Origin: Trema orientale
Lineage: Eukaryota > Streptophyta > Magnoliopsida > Rosales > Cannabaceae
Length of the DNA: 64,000 nucleotides
Assembly: GCA_002914845.1 (NCBI GenBank)
Contig: JXTC01000196.1
Location: 429,579-493,578 of the forward strand
Reading direction: 5' to 3'
Both the position numbers and the translations under genes were made by a program. Shown in pieces: positions 35,021 through 46,640 of the stretch; position 1 is the stretch's first letter, and each line of letters opens with the position of its first letter. A model generated the notes under the pieces. It had not been told where the DNA came from. It ran no database searches and was given only the letters and a program-made list of their open reading frames with translations.

Positions 35021-36224
35021 TCAGAAGGAGTTCATCTCGAGGCAGTAAGTGCGCCTCTTCACCAGCATCTTCGCGGCCGTCCCAAAGGGCTCCTCAAACG
35101 CAGTCGAAACCCAAGAACCATCCGAAACCTCCTTCTTCGCCGCCGATTGCTCGCTCGGCCGAATGGCAACCAACGTGGCGCCTTTCAAAACGACACCGTC
35201 CGGCAATTCCAAGTGGGGCGCGTACCAAAGCCTCATGTTGAGAGCCGGCACCAGCGTCCTCTTCGAGGCCGAAGATGCCGACAATGGCTTCACCCTCAGC
35301 TCCTCGAGCTGATCCCTGTTCATGCACAACACCCCTTGCCCATCGGCGTCCGTCAGGACCAAATTGTCCAACGTCTTGTGCTCGGAGATTATCGGTTGCA
35401 GCAGATAATGCCTCGCCGACGCCGCGATCAGCGAGCTAATCGTCCAAACCACCCTCAGTTTCAGACCCCCGTTGGTGTAAAACGAATCGGGTATGCTCCC
35501 ATTATCGTCCCCGCCATTGCTATTATTGGAACAAACCCCATCAGCGGCAGCCCCGTTATCCTGAACGCCACCCGAGGCCTTGCTCGATCCGGGGGAAATC
35601 ACCGACGACGCACCCAGAATCACACAATTGTCAAGAGTAGACCCAAAATCAGCCCTCCATTTCAACAAAACCCCATCGTCAATACCCAATTCGCCGCTGG
35701 GCAGCTCGATCCTGAGAAACCGAATCTCGTTAAAATTCTTCAAGACCTGAGTCGGGGAGTGGTGGGTCACGCCGGCCTGATCAATCTCGCCGTCGTCCTC
35801 GGTCCCGACCGCGAGNNNNNNNNNNNNNNNNNNNNNNNNNNNNNNNNNNAGAGGAAGAAGCCCGCTTCGGGCCGAGGAACTGGCCGAGGGCCTGAAGGGG
35901 CTTCACAATGCCGCCGAAGACGAAGCGGAAGAGGTTCGAGAAAGGGCCGCGGGACTTGTCGGAGGAGGAGGCGGCGGAGGAGGAGTCGTCGTCGGAGATG
36001 ACGCAGTCGACCCGGACGACGACGTTATCGACCTGGGGGACGAGGGTGTGGAACCGGCGCGAGACGACGTTGCATCGGCCGAGGGCCTTGACGTCTCCGA
36101 TCTTGTTGAAGACGAGGAGGAGAAGCGAATCGGGGAGGCGGTCGAAGTGGTCGATCATGTCCATGGCCATGGAATCTGGTTCTGGGTATACTCTGCAAGT
36201 CAGATCTGGGCGCATGGATGACAT
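35021..36224 (-). CDS. F-box protein, At5g46170/At4g18380-like (interrupted by an assembly gap)
   Basis: The probable substrate receptor of an SCF ubiquitin ligase. The N-terminal part (125 codons, 36224-35850) holds the F-box at about residues 25-75 (DHFDRLPDSLLLLVFNKIGDVKAL...RCNVVSRRFHTLVPQV). It continues through a conserved VFGGIVKPLQALGQFLGPKR segment into a serine run. Thirty-four N then interrupt it (35816-35849). The C-terminal part (35815-35021, 264 codons) holds the family's conserved tail, including VTHHSPTQVLKNFNEIRFL, GVLCMNRDQLEELRVKPL and the end KRRTYCLEMNSF. Together the total is about 400 residues, close to Arabidopsis At5g46170 as I recall it. The two halves are in different frames as the gap is drawn, because 34 is not a multiple of three; I infer a wrong gap length, not a broken gene. 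It has no intron in the CDS. The 36224 start matches the family N-terminus; later Met codons at residues 4, 19, 21 and 23 are alternatives. Confidence 0.93.
35816..35849. other. assembly gap (34 N)
   Basis: A run of N lies in the serine-rich, purine/pyrimidine-skewed part of the F-box coding sequence. The codons at its edge are TCT/TCC serines, so a TCN repeat probably caused the gap. Confidence 0.98.
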
Positions 36225-36269
36225 TTTTAGAAAGAGGGAGAGAAGAGGCCCAGTGGGTATAGCCCAGAT

Positions 36270-36552
36270 CGACTGAAGAGAGAGAGAGAGGAGAGCGAGA
36301 GAGAGAGAGAGAGAGGGGGGGTTAGAGAGAGAAGTGGGTATGGGATAGATCTGATGATGAGGGGTGATAAGGCATGGTTTTTTGGGCGTTTGCTTAGAGA
36401 GAAAGTGAGCGAGAAAAATAAAAAGAGAAAGAAAACCCTAAAAATTATTTTCTTTTCTGGTAAGAGAGAGAGAGAGAGAGAGAGACACCTTCTTCTTCTT
36501 ATTCTTCTTCAACTTTTTATTTTTAATTTTAATTTTCTGATATGCAGAAAAC

Positions 36553-36592
<40 letters not shown>
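36270..36592. repeat. GA/CT tracts in the F-box leader or promoter
   Basis: Three GA tracts (about 36275-36318, 36464-36485 and 36554-36589) read as CT on the coding minus strand, upstream of the F-box start at 36224. CT-rich tracts are common in plant 5' leaders and core promoters. A telo-box-like aaaccctaa lies near 36432. No TATA element is convincing. Confidence 0.5.
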
Positions 36593-36599
36593 GGAAGGG

Positions 36600-38277
36600 A
36601 ATGGTGGGTTGAGATAGATCCACGGTTTTGTCTTTACAGAAAAAGAGAGGATATTATGCGTTTTGGGTAGAGAAAGAAAGAGAATATATTGGATTATTAT
36701 TGTTATTTTTTGTTTTTCATTAATATATTGTCCTATTTAATATTATGATTTTAATTTATTATTTGTCCATGATATTTAGGTTTTTTTTTTTTTTTGAATG
36801 AAATGATATTTAGGTTTTTATTAGTGGTATAATATGTCATAATTACTTAAACAAAAATTTCATGTATAGAAAAATACAAAGATATTGTCCAAAAAAAAAA
36901 AAAGAAATATTACAGTAATAATTCTATTTCTAATTCTAGTAGCTTCAACTGAAGCTTCATCATGTAAGTTTGATTTTGTATCTTTTGAATGGATACCCAG
37001 AATGTTGAATGAGGTGGCATATCAAGTGTATAGATAGGATATTAGATAAATTTTGTATAGAACTTGACTCCAATCCTCAACCATTCGGTGACTTCTTTAG
37101 TTACCAACTGGAATGAGATTTTTTGTATTGATATTAATAATCTTTGAGTATAGCAAAGTCTTTCAAGAAAAAAAAAAATAAAGTTATGGTAGAGTTCACT
37201 TGTTACTTTATAACATTAATGTCTCTTTTCAATTAAAGAGACAACTCAGTTTACTTGTAAATCAATTGTTTTAAGGTTTGAGTTATTCTTTCTTCGATCA
37301 TTAATTAATTAAAAGGAATTTTCTCAAAATTTGGCTATTCACTATAAGTAGAGTTCCCCCCCTTTTAATTTGACACCTTACCATATTTCTTACAAATTTA
37401 TTAACTGTGTTTTCTTCTTCTGTTACCTTTTAATTTGATGTATGTTATGGGATAGTACTTATTATTAAGTAGCCATCCCCATTCCTGATTCAATATGATA
37501 ATTACTAATTCTAATCTCATTTTCTAATCATCAATGTGACAGTTAACTTGTTACCGCATAACATTAATATCTCTTCCTCAATTAAATGGGCCAACTCAAT
37601 TATGCTTATAAAGGTTTGAGTAAAGCTTTTCTTGTATAATTTGGTAAACGGGTAGAATTTTATCAAAAATTGATAATTCATAATTAGTCATTATTAGTAG
37701 ACTTTATTTATTTATTTATTTTTGAAAACTTACCATAGTTCTTTTAAGTTTCTCAACTGTGTTTTCTGGTTCTTTTATTTTTTAATTTTTTCAATTAGAT
37801 GTATTTTATGGCATAATTTTTGTTAAATATCAATCCCCATCCCAATCGCCAATTTGGGGCGTAACATGCTTATGGCACAAACAATATGACCACCAAACCT
37901 TACCAAGATTTTCCTTTTAAAATAAGAAGGAAGCAAGAACGAAACTCCCAACCAATATTTCTTATAGCAGCTAACATTCACGGATCACATGTTCTCATGC
38001 ACTGACTTTCGTTGAATTACCATTATTACAATAAAGTCTATGATACTCATGGACATGGCCATGGGGACTAATGTGTCCCAAGTTACCCTAACAAAATTAT
38101 CATTTTAAAAACTTTTGATTTCAAATAATATATAGGATCAATTACAAATATATCCTTTTGTTTTTTTATTTATTTATTTTTCCTGAAATTACACAATGCA
38201 TTCTTGAATGCTACATTTTCAACCATATAAAATCTAATATTATGAAAAAAAATTCACTGGTGAAAATGCACTCTTCC
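36600..38277. other. intergenic AT-rich sequence
   Basis: No gene is supported. The stretch upstream of the F-box gene contains homopolymers. It also has two loosely related copies of a phrase around 'aatatctctt...caattaaa', near 37220 and 37565. Confidence 0.5.
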
Positions 38278-38561
38278 TGCTATGTTTGGAACTTGGATTT
38301 CAATTAAAAGAAAAAAAAAAGAAGAGGAAAAAATTGAAGAAGAAAGAAGAAAATATTTTCTTGAGAAATTCTATAAGGTTTCTTTTATAATTTTATCATT
38401 CAATAATGTTTTGTTATAATCTAATCCCTTCAAAGTTATTATTAACATCTTTTGTATTTTTTTCCATAAATGTTTCCATTCTATTTTTGATAAAATCTAA
38501 ATAAGAGAAAATGAAATTCTTCAGAATTTGTTTTCTTTTCTCCCTAAAATCTAAGGTCCAA
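38278..38561. mobile_element. MITE-like element, 'tgtttgga' family
   Basis: The left end tgctatgtttggaacttggattt and the right end aaaatctaaggtcca form a diverged inverted repeat. The purine-rich then pyrimidine-rich interior resembles the copies at 25994 and 50141. Ends are approximate and no duplication is resolved. Confidence 0.35.
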
Positions 38562-39212
38562 TGAGAAATTTATTGAAAACATAAATTATTCAAAATAAAG
38601 TATACATTAGTAGAAATCTATTATGTTTTTTTAGTGTTAGATCATTTGATAATAAATTTTTATTAATTTATAAATTGTTTTAAAAAACGTATCAAAACAC
38701 TGAATTAAAGCAAAATTTTCATCAATTAGAATTTTTTCTCTACAATTAAATTTTAGATGGGATATATTTGAATTACCCCTAATTTATATACAAAAAATCA
38801 CATTGATATTTGTTTTGGAATTTTTCTTTTCCTTTTAACAATCTATTAGAAGGTACAACATCTTGCTGAAAACTATGGGTATTCGCATGTGTTTTAGTTG
38901 ATTTTCATGCACTTTCCAAATTAATAATTCGGTTCGTAGTTGATTTGTTAGTTATGCCCCAACTGACCAAATTTAATTCGGTTTTCTAATTTTGATTTAT
39001 TCGGCTTCGATCTTCACATTTTACAATTGGCCAGATTTTTTAGGTTTCTTGGTTCATGGTTTTGAGGTGGCTCATTCTAAGAGTGAGAGACTATTAAATA
39101 TTGTATTATTTAAAGTACTTTTTATGAATATTACAAATATATATTTTTTATAATAAGTAATATTATTTATTCAAAAAAGAAGTAAAATATTATTTACTAC
39201 AAATATATAAAG

Positions 39213-39753
39213 AGTTAAATATATACCTTAATTATAGTCATTGTATCACTTTACCCCCATTTTTCAACTTATATAGTAATGATCCCTAAAATTATACAAT
39301 TGTTACAACAATGACCCCTTTATCACAAATTGTTAGTTTTTTTAACAGAAAATAGTTATGGACAAAGCGTATAACTGAGCATTATTTACTTCTATAAGTC
39401 ATAATCTTGTTTTTAGCCATAGTTACTAAACTGTATACTCTGCACATGACTCATTTCTGTTGTAAATTTAACAGTTTGTAAAAAAAAAAATGGTCAATAT
39501 TGCAATAATTGTATAAATCATGGTAGTATACTGTATAAATTAAAAATTCAAATTCTCATTCTTGACCACAGTTACCAAACTTTATACTCTATAATAACTT
39601 ATTTCTATTAAATATTTAATAGTTTGTGACACAAGGATTATTGGTGCAATAATTACATAATTCAGGGACCATTACTATATAAGTTGAAAATTCAGATGAC
39701 AAAGTGCTACAACAGGTATAATTCAGGGGCTATGCTATTAATATCATTAACCC
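39213..39753. mobile_element. long-inverted-repeat element of about 540 bp
   Basis: Arms of about 130 bp pair with moderate divergence. The left arm contains tttttcaacttatatagtaatgatccct. The right arm, reverse-complemented, contains attttcaacttatatagtaatggtccct. Inner segments (aaactgtatactctg and aaactttatactcta) are direct repeats. It is non-coding. It ends about a dozen bases before the Mutator-type MITE copy C. Confidence 0.55.
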
Positions 39754-39765
39754 ATATGTAAAATA

Positions 39766-40031
39766 TATTTTAATGGGCACCAATCCAGTAAGTATTTTTT
39801 TTTTTTTACCTATGCATAGGTATTAATTTGGCCAATGAAAATTTATTATGCACATTTTTTATATTAAAAAATAAGAGATAGAAATAGCATTAATGATGCA
39901 CGTCTTTTCATGCACATCATTATAGCCATTAGATGATTGTTAGATGATGATTCAACGGTTAAAAAAAAAAAACCTACACATAAGTTAAAAAAAAAAAAAA
40001 AAAACCTACAGGATTGGCAACCTATTTTAAT
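39766..40031. mobile_element. Mutator-type MITE, copy C
   Basis: A 248-bp element (39775-40022), in the opposite orientation to copies A and B, starts gggcaccaatccag and ends ggattggcaacc. It is flanked by the identical 9-bp repeat tattttaat (39766-39774 and 40023-40031). Because this duplication is not a simple TA run, it fixes the element ends and the 9-bp duplication length. The internal acctatgcataggt and gatgcacgtcttttcatgc phrases match copy A. Confidence 0.8.
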
Positions 40032-40107
40032 TGTTTTCTATATCTTTTCTTTTATCTTTTCAGTTTTACTTGAGCCGATTTGTCAACTATAATCAAACCC
40101 ATTAAGA

Positions 40108-40265
40108 GCTCATTTGGGATAGCATTAGAAAAAGATAGTGTGACTATGCTTCCTTAAAAAGATATTTTAAATAAAAAAAAGATCTTTGAAGAATCCATCC
40201 AAATACTCCTAAAAATAACTTTTGAGCCATAAAAAAACCTTTGAAAACTATGCCAAATAAGCTCA
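40108..40265. mobile_element. small MITE-like element, about 158 bp
   Basis: The left end gagctcatttgggatagcatt pairs with the right end aactatgccaaataagctc over about 20 bp. The interior is AT-rich and non-coding. No clear duplication flanks it. Confidence 0.4.
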
Positions 40266-41384
40266 AAATAGTTCATTTTATTAATTCAACCTTTTTTTTA
40301 TTTTTTTGTTTTTAATTGTTGGTCAGTTTTCTCACTTTATTTATTTATTTATGTTTTTCGCACACTCCAATCAAAAACCATAAAGAGTAAGGCCATAAAA
40401 GTTGCAACTCTAGATTGTTTGTGTTCTTGCCCCTTAATTGCTAAAGAATCAATACAAATATTGGGATAAGATCATTTAAAAAAAAATAAAAACCACCATA
40501 TTTTATGTTTTTATATCAAATCACATTGTATCTACATATAAATTAAAGTTAAAATTATTGAGATGAATGTTTTTAATTTTTGAAATCAGATAAATGAATT
40601 AAAAGAAAAATTTATGTGTATAAATATAGCAGTTAGATTTCTAATATATTATAAAACTATTTTTTTGGTTTAGATGGTTGTCTTTCGACTTTTTTTGGAA
40701 TGCTAATCGATAATTTTAAATAATAAATATTTTTTAAATAATTTCAATTTTCAATTTTGACCATATATGTGAACATGGTGAGATTTGATTGAAAATAAAT
40801 AAATAAATAAAATATTTTCTTTGATATTAATGAAAGTGTTTTTCCTCAAAAAAAAAAAAAAGAAAATGTGTGATTTTTTTTAGTTTTTATTTTATTAATT
40901 AATTTATTTTTTCTTTTCGCAGGAAGCCAAAAAGTCATGATTTTCATTTTTATTTTTAAATCCTATACGATATAACCGAGAGATCTAAACGGAGGTTTCA
41001 AGTTGGAAAAAAAAAAAAAAATAGAGGAGAGAGAGAGAGAGAGATTAACGAAATTAACTGAACCTTCTGGTCCCATGAGGAGGAGTTAACCTGTGGACCC
41101 ACACGTTAATAATGATTTATTCCCAATATTTTGTTACGATTTAATAAAATAAAAATAATATATGCAAAAAAAAAAAAAAATTGTTTTGTGCTTTTATTAA
41201 AAATGTCAGTTTTTTTTTGGCTGTTTTGAGGTAAATTATTAATTTCCTCCTGTTATAGCCCACGGGTTAATTTAAATTTGCCCCTGAAAAGAGGACAGCC
41301 ATTTTGCAATTTCCGCTTAATAATTGCATAATTAATTTTTGACTCCCTAGACTCTAGGGTGGAAAAAAAAAAGGGATACCATAA
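40266..41384. other. intergenic AT-rich sequence
   Basis: No gene is supported. The stretch contains a short GA tract near 41031-41043 and A/T runs. Confidence 0.5.
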
Positions 41385-41972
41385 ATCTCGGCTAGGAATG
41401 GCAATGGGGCGGATCGGGGACGGTTTTTTAATTACCATCCCCATCCCCGAAAGCCAATCACAATACCATACCCGCCTCATTAACCATTCTTTTGGATGCG
41501 GGGACGGTGCGGGTATTAACCAATGGATAACGGGGAAAACCGCGGTTACCCATTACCCATTAATAATATTAAAATATTAAAAAATTAAGATGAAAATACT
41601 AAATCCTTTTCATAATCAACAAAATATTAAACACAACAATATACTAATAATTTTTAAACTCTAAAATTTAAATATATAAGTATATATAACTCTCCAAAAT
41701 TATTATTTTACCAAAGATATAATAATATTGATAGTGTAAAATTAAATAGATATTTATATGTATAATAATTTTTCTATGTAAATATATATATCGGGGCGGG
41801 TACGGTGCGGATTATACAAATACCGTCCCCGCACCATACCCGCATATTAACGGTACGGTTATTCTCCGCCCCGGTCATTTTCCCCGCTTGAGCGGTTTTT
41901 CCCCTCCCCATTCGGATCGGATAACCACGAATACCCGTAACCATGAGTTATATTGCCATCCCTAATCTCGGC
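41385..41972. mobile_element. non-autonomous hAT element, 572 bp, with 8-bp target-site duplication
   Basis: The element (41393-41964) has ends taggaatggcaat and attgccatcccta, inverted repeats with one mismatch over 13 bp. It is flanked by an exact 8-bp repeat atctcggc (41385-41392 and 41965-41972). The TAGGG-like termini and 8-bp duplication are diagnostic of hAT. GC-rich subterminal sequence with repeated cggggacgg/ccgcacc motifs surrounds an AT-rich core. It has no transposase. A decayed relative lies at about 60351-60870. Confidence 0.85.
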
Positions 41973-43034
41973 CCTACTCTCAAAAGTCACATAAATAAAC
42001 TACACATGGTGACATTGGTTATATTTTTGGAGTTTATTAACGTAAATGATTATAGTCCTATCATTTTGGTGTGAATTTTATACGCCTTATTTATTAGGCC
42101 TAATTATGGCTTTTAGCTTTGAGTAGTTCTACTTCTAGGATTTCTCACAGGCATTAATGGAGTAATGCTAGTTGTATTTTTTTTTTCTTTTTGTATTTTT
42201 TCAGTCTTATTACTTAATACCTAAATTCTAATATGATTTATTGTACTATTAAATATTAAACTAAATAATAGAAATCATGAGTCAGATAATGAGACTTGAG
42301 AGTGAAAAAGAGAATGAGAAAAATAATGTATTTAATACTTATTTTACATTTTTTAATCATTTCTACCAAAAAAATATATATTATAATCTCAACTATAAAG
42401 AATTAGCTTATAAAAAAGAAATGAAATCAAAAACTCAAAAGGGGAAAGGGAAAGAACATGAAGAAGACAGGGACATTATTGAATCAAAATTTTGTCTATA
42501 TTTTATAAAATATTTTATTAACCACCATTTTTAGATAAAGAGAAAAAGTAGGAAGAAGAAATAAATTAATTACAAAAGGAGAAAACCAGCCCAAATTAAT
42601 AAATGTGACAAATAAATTAGAATTAAAATTACTTTAAGGTGATGGAAGCGACAGGATATGGGTGGACAGGTAGGGCTACCAGCAACAAGTTGTTTGAAGG
42701 TGGTAGGGTCAAGAGGGCCATGGCCATACAAGTGAAAGATTGGGTTTGCATTTTGGCCCAATGCACCAAATTTAGCCCAGAAACAGGCAATATAACCCAC
42801 CCGATTCATATGTGTCTTCCTTTTTTATTTTTTATTTTTTATAGCCATATATTATACCAGTCAGTAACTGATAACCATGTAATGATGTAGTCTAGTATAT
42901 ACACCTAGTGTTCTCCAATATTTTAAGACCATCCATTGTACATAAGATTAAAAGTATAAATAATGTAATATTTTTTGTATGCACATTATCTATAACTATA
43001 TATTTTTAAAAAATTTTATTATAAATTTATATAT
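41973..43034. other. intergenic sequence
   Basis: No gene is supported. A less AT-rich patch at about 42640-42800 has open frames on both strands, but no recognisable motif. Confidence 0.5.
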
Positions 43035-43043
43035 AAATTAGTC

Positions 43044-43124
43044 TAACAGGATTTGAACCTCTCTCGTTCTACACACTCACACATATTCCCAAAAAATATA
43101 AACCAATTGAGCTAGATAACGAGC
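43044..43124 (-). repeat. tRNA-derived sequence (SINE head or tRNA pseudogene)
   Basis: On the minus strand the stretch starts gctcgttatc and has an A box (tagctcaattggtt, 43101-43114). It also has a B box (aggttcaaatcct, 43048-43060), spaced as in a tRNA gene. The acceptor ends and the anticodon stem do not pair well, so it is not a functional tRNA. Whether a SINE body follows toward 42950 is unclear, and no duplication was found. Confidence 0.5.
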
Positions 43125-45158
43125 AAAGTTAAATTTGAATTTTTTTCCAAGATACTGAAACTAGTACGTCGAGTTTCAACTATTAATTATGTTTACAGGT
43201 AGTGCTAAGTAGTTTGCATTTGCTAAGAAATTTACGCATTAAGTCATGAAGATGTAAAAGATCCCTAAAAGTATTCCTTTTCTGCATAGTTCCGGTCTTC
43301 TGGGAATTTCCCTTTTTAAGTTTTTTTTTTCTTTTTTTTGTTTTGTTTTGTTTTTTTTTTCTTTTTTTTTTCTTTTTGTTTGACAATTAAGTTTAAGCCT
43401 TTCCTTATAAGGGATAAGAGGAATAAGATTAGATAAGATAAGAGCAATATTGTTCTTTAGCTAGGCTAAGCAATATTTTTCTTTCTTTTTTTTCTTTAAA
43501 AAAATTAGTATCTTTAATGACAACTAGACATATAGAAGAGTCAACTGTAGCTTAATTGGTATTATTGATCAACCCATTTTTTTTAATTAATTTGGATCAT
43601 ATTTATTTTTCTTGATCGATCATGAGCTGTGTTGTGAACAAAGTTAATAATTAACATGATGTCATCAAAAAATTCTTAATTGTAAACCTTCAAATACTAA
43701 ATATAAAAACATCACATTATACTTTAGTGGCTTATGATTTGCTTTAAATAATGCTGGGCTAGCTTTGAAAGGATATAATGACAGAATAAGTTGGTAAGTG
43801 TGGCTTAATTAAAAAAAAAAAAGAAAAGAAAGAAAGAAAAGCCAAATAAATAATATAGGCGAAAGGAATAAGATCCAATCTCTATTTGGACCCTATAGAA
43901 ATATGCCCCAAACTTATAGCTTTAGCTAACTAACCCTTGATTAGTGCCTTGGAAGCATTATAAAATTTGTAGATTGTATCCCAACTATGTATCAAATATC
44001 ATGTGCAATTACCCTTAAAAAAAAAATCATGTATAAGCACAAAAATAGATCCAAGAAAACCAACACCCTTAAATAATTGAAACAAAATAAAAAAATAATA
44101 ATAATAAGAAAAACCCCAACCACACGTTGTGGCATGTGTTTATGCTTTGAAATCGTGGGAATGAAGATGAAGTTTTACAAACCTTAATTTGAAGCAAATA
44201 AAATATACTTTTTATTTAATGATAAAAGCAATTGAAATACATAAACACATAGGACTACATGATTCCGTGGTATTCCGTACAAATGTGATAGTCCTAGTAG
44301 AGACAGAAAGGGACCTAGTTTACCACAAAATTTCGGTCCAAATTTTAGTGAAATGAAAAAAAAATGTAATCTATTAGATTAATCATCACGAGAAGTGCAA
44401 CAATATCTTTGGTGTATTGTTGAAGTAATCAGGGTAATATTTATGTTTATCATAATGTTTTGATTAATTGTGTAGCACTTTTCTTCTCAATTGTAAATTA
44501 TAGTTTTGGTCCTCTAATTTTAAGGAGGTGGTGAACTACCCTAGTTCTTATAATATAACTAATATAACAAGAAATTGACCGTACTACCAGGATTCTGAAA
44601 TTTCAAATTATAAGAAATTAGCAGCTTTGTAACTCCGATTTGCTGTGTACGAAATTTTAAGTATCTTAACTATGTTGTTTGAAAGGTTAGTGTACTTAGG
44701 AGAATGAAAGATCTAATTATAATTAGCTTTTAAGCTAGTGAACACAGTACTTCATTTCTTGTTCATGACATATTCACCGTACAATATTGATCCTTATGGC
44801 AAGCCACCTTAGAATATAAATATATTGAGTCAAAATATCGTTACTTAGGAAACTTTGAGTTGAGTGCATGTATTAACTTATATTATAATACAGGTGCACT
44901 TTAGCCAACACATTTGGTAGGTAACTGGTTTTATTGCAAAATGGTAAACTTATCTAGTAAGTAATGCGTATATGTAATTTATAAGACTTATGCAGATCTA
45001 AGTGGTTTTGGCTTCATGAATTGGGATAAGAACTACTCGAAAGTGATTGAGCGTCCAATATGGGCATGTTATTAAAGATTATTTACGAATAAATGTGTAC
45101 ACACTCATAATTTAGCAACTACCATGACACTAGAGTTGGCCTTAAGTTACAACAAGCT
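43125..45158. other. intergenic AT-rich sequence
   Basis: No gene or classifiable element is supported. The stretch contains T-rich tracts near 43318-43378. Confidence 0.5.
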
Positions 45159-46208
45159 AGTAGGCTCAGTGGCGGAGCCAATATATTTTTGTAGTGGGGC
45201 GAGAGATATATTTTTTTAAAGAGTAATAATTACAAAAAAAAGAATCTAAAATTTCATAATGGTAATAAAATGCACAAAAAAAAAAAAGTTTGAAATGCAA
45301 AAGCAAAACCATATTCATAAATTTCCTATTTAAAACCATTTAAAAACCCTATTACATACAAATATAAATATAAAATGCATAATAGAGCCATAATTATTAC
45401 ATTTCTATAAGTCTTGACTTATATATTTTAAGTTTAGGAATTTAATCCCACAAAAGAAAAATTTAAGCATGATTAAAAACATGTAAAAAAAATATAGAAA
45501 CAAAAATTATTGAAGAAAAAATTGAACAAAATTTTTAGAATGTTAATACAAATGAGAAAAATGATTAAAACAAGAAAGACACGCTCACATATCATTAACT
45601 ATTAGATAGTTTAGCTGTTATTAAATAAAATTACAAACAAATTTCATTCAAAAGAACAAGAAATCCTTATAAAAGGGGAGGTTGGCGCCGGGAGTTGGGG
45701 AAGAAGAAGTATAAGTTTCAATGCTAAAATAAAAAAGATAAATCTTCCATAAAAAACTGCCCATATAGATAAAAATACAAAAATACAAACTTAACAACTA
45801 ATTTGATTTTAATTAAAAATGTATACACCATGTATATAATGTCTAATAAACACGCCTCAAGAAATTCTTTAATTTAATTTTGTCTTCACTTTTCTACTTT
45901 TATGAAGGTTTGGGGACCTTGAATAGATAATAAAAAAATATTGTGAGAGAATAAGGAAAAACATTTTTAAATCTCACTTTTTTTTTCCTCAGTTTTGATT
46001 TCAAAAATTTAATAAAGAGGAGAAATTTAAAATTTAAATTTATCCTAATTAAATGAATAAAGATGTAAATTTATATCTTATATAGGAGACATTGTTGGAA
46101 GAAAAATAATTTTTGTGGGGGCAAATTAGAAATTTATAAAATTTTTACATATAAAATGAAAAAAAAATTGAAAAATATAAGTGCCCCTTCGCCGCCATCG
46201 AGTAGGCT
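45159..46208. mobile_element. non-autonomous hAT element, 1034 bp, with 8-bp target-site duplication
   Basis: The element (45167-46200) starts cagtggcggagcca and ends tcgccgccatcg, so the termini are short imperfect inverted repeats around TGGCGG. It is flanked by the exact 8-bp repeat agtaggct (45159-45166 and 46201-46208), as expected for hAT. The 1-kb interior is very AT-rich without coding capacity, except for a GC-rich patch near 45676-45710. Related end fragments occur near 16459 and 29611. Confidence 0.82.
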
Positions 46209-46409
46209 AAATGGCTAATTAAGATTAATTAGCTAGTTATATTTTTCTCCCCGACTAATAGGCTAAAGTTTATTAATTTGGGGATTATCAGTTTTGACTC
46301 TCTTTTGATACATGTGATGAAAATATGGACAATCTATACACTATTTACAAAATAGGACTTTTATTACCATGTCATTTAATGAATATTTCGGAGTCCAAAA
46401 TTACATCTA

Positions 46410-46640
46410 ACTTGACTACCGTCGAAAATTTTCAACCAAGTCAAAAAAGTCAAAAGTGAAGGAGGCGGTGATAGAAGGCAGCTGATCATATTTGACTGGG
46501 GTCGAGATCGTTCGACCACGATCGAAAGGTTTTTGACCCTAGTCGAATGCCGGTCGAAAAATGATCAGAATAACTGGAAAAGGCGGCAGAACAAGTTCGA
46601 CTACGATCGAAATTTTTTGACTCTAGTTGAGCAGAGGCGC
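46410..46640. repeat. tcga-rich repeat segment with an inexact 35-bp duplication
   Basis: A 35-bp unit (tcgaccacgatcgaaaggttt...agtcga, 46512-46546) recurs at 46597-46631 as tcgactacgatcgaaatttt...agttga. Related tcgaaa motifs are scattered from 46420. The segment is far more GC-rich than its neighbours. It is probably part of a degenerate repetitive element of unknown class. Confidence 0.5.

Noticed and set aside
35147..36001. A 284-residue plus-strand frame across the N gap
   Set aside because: It is the antisense shadow of the F-box gene and includes undefined residues from the gap.
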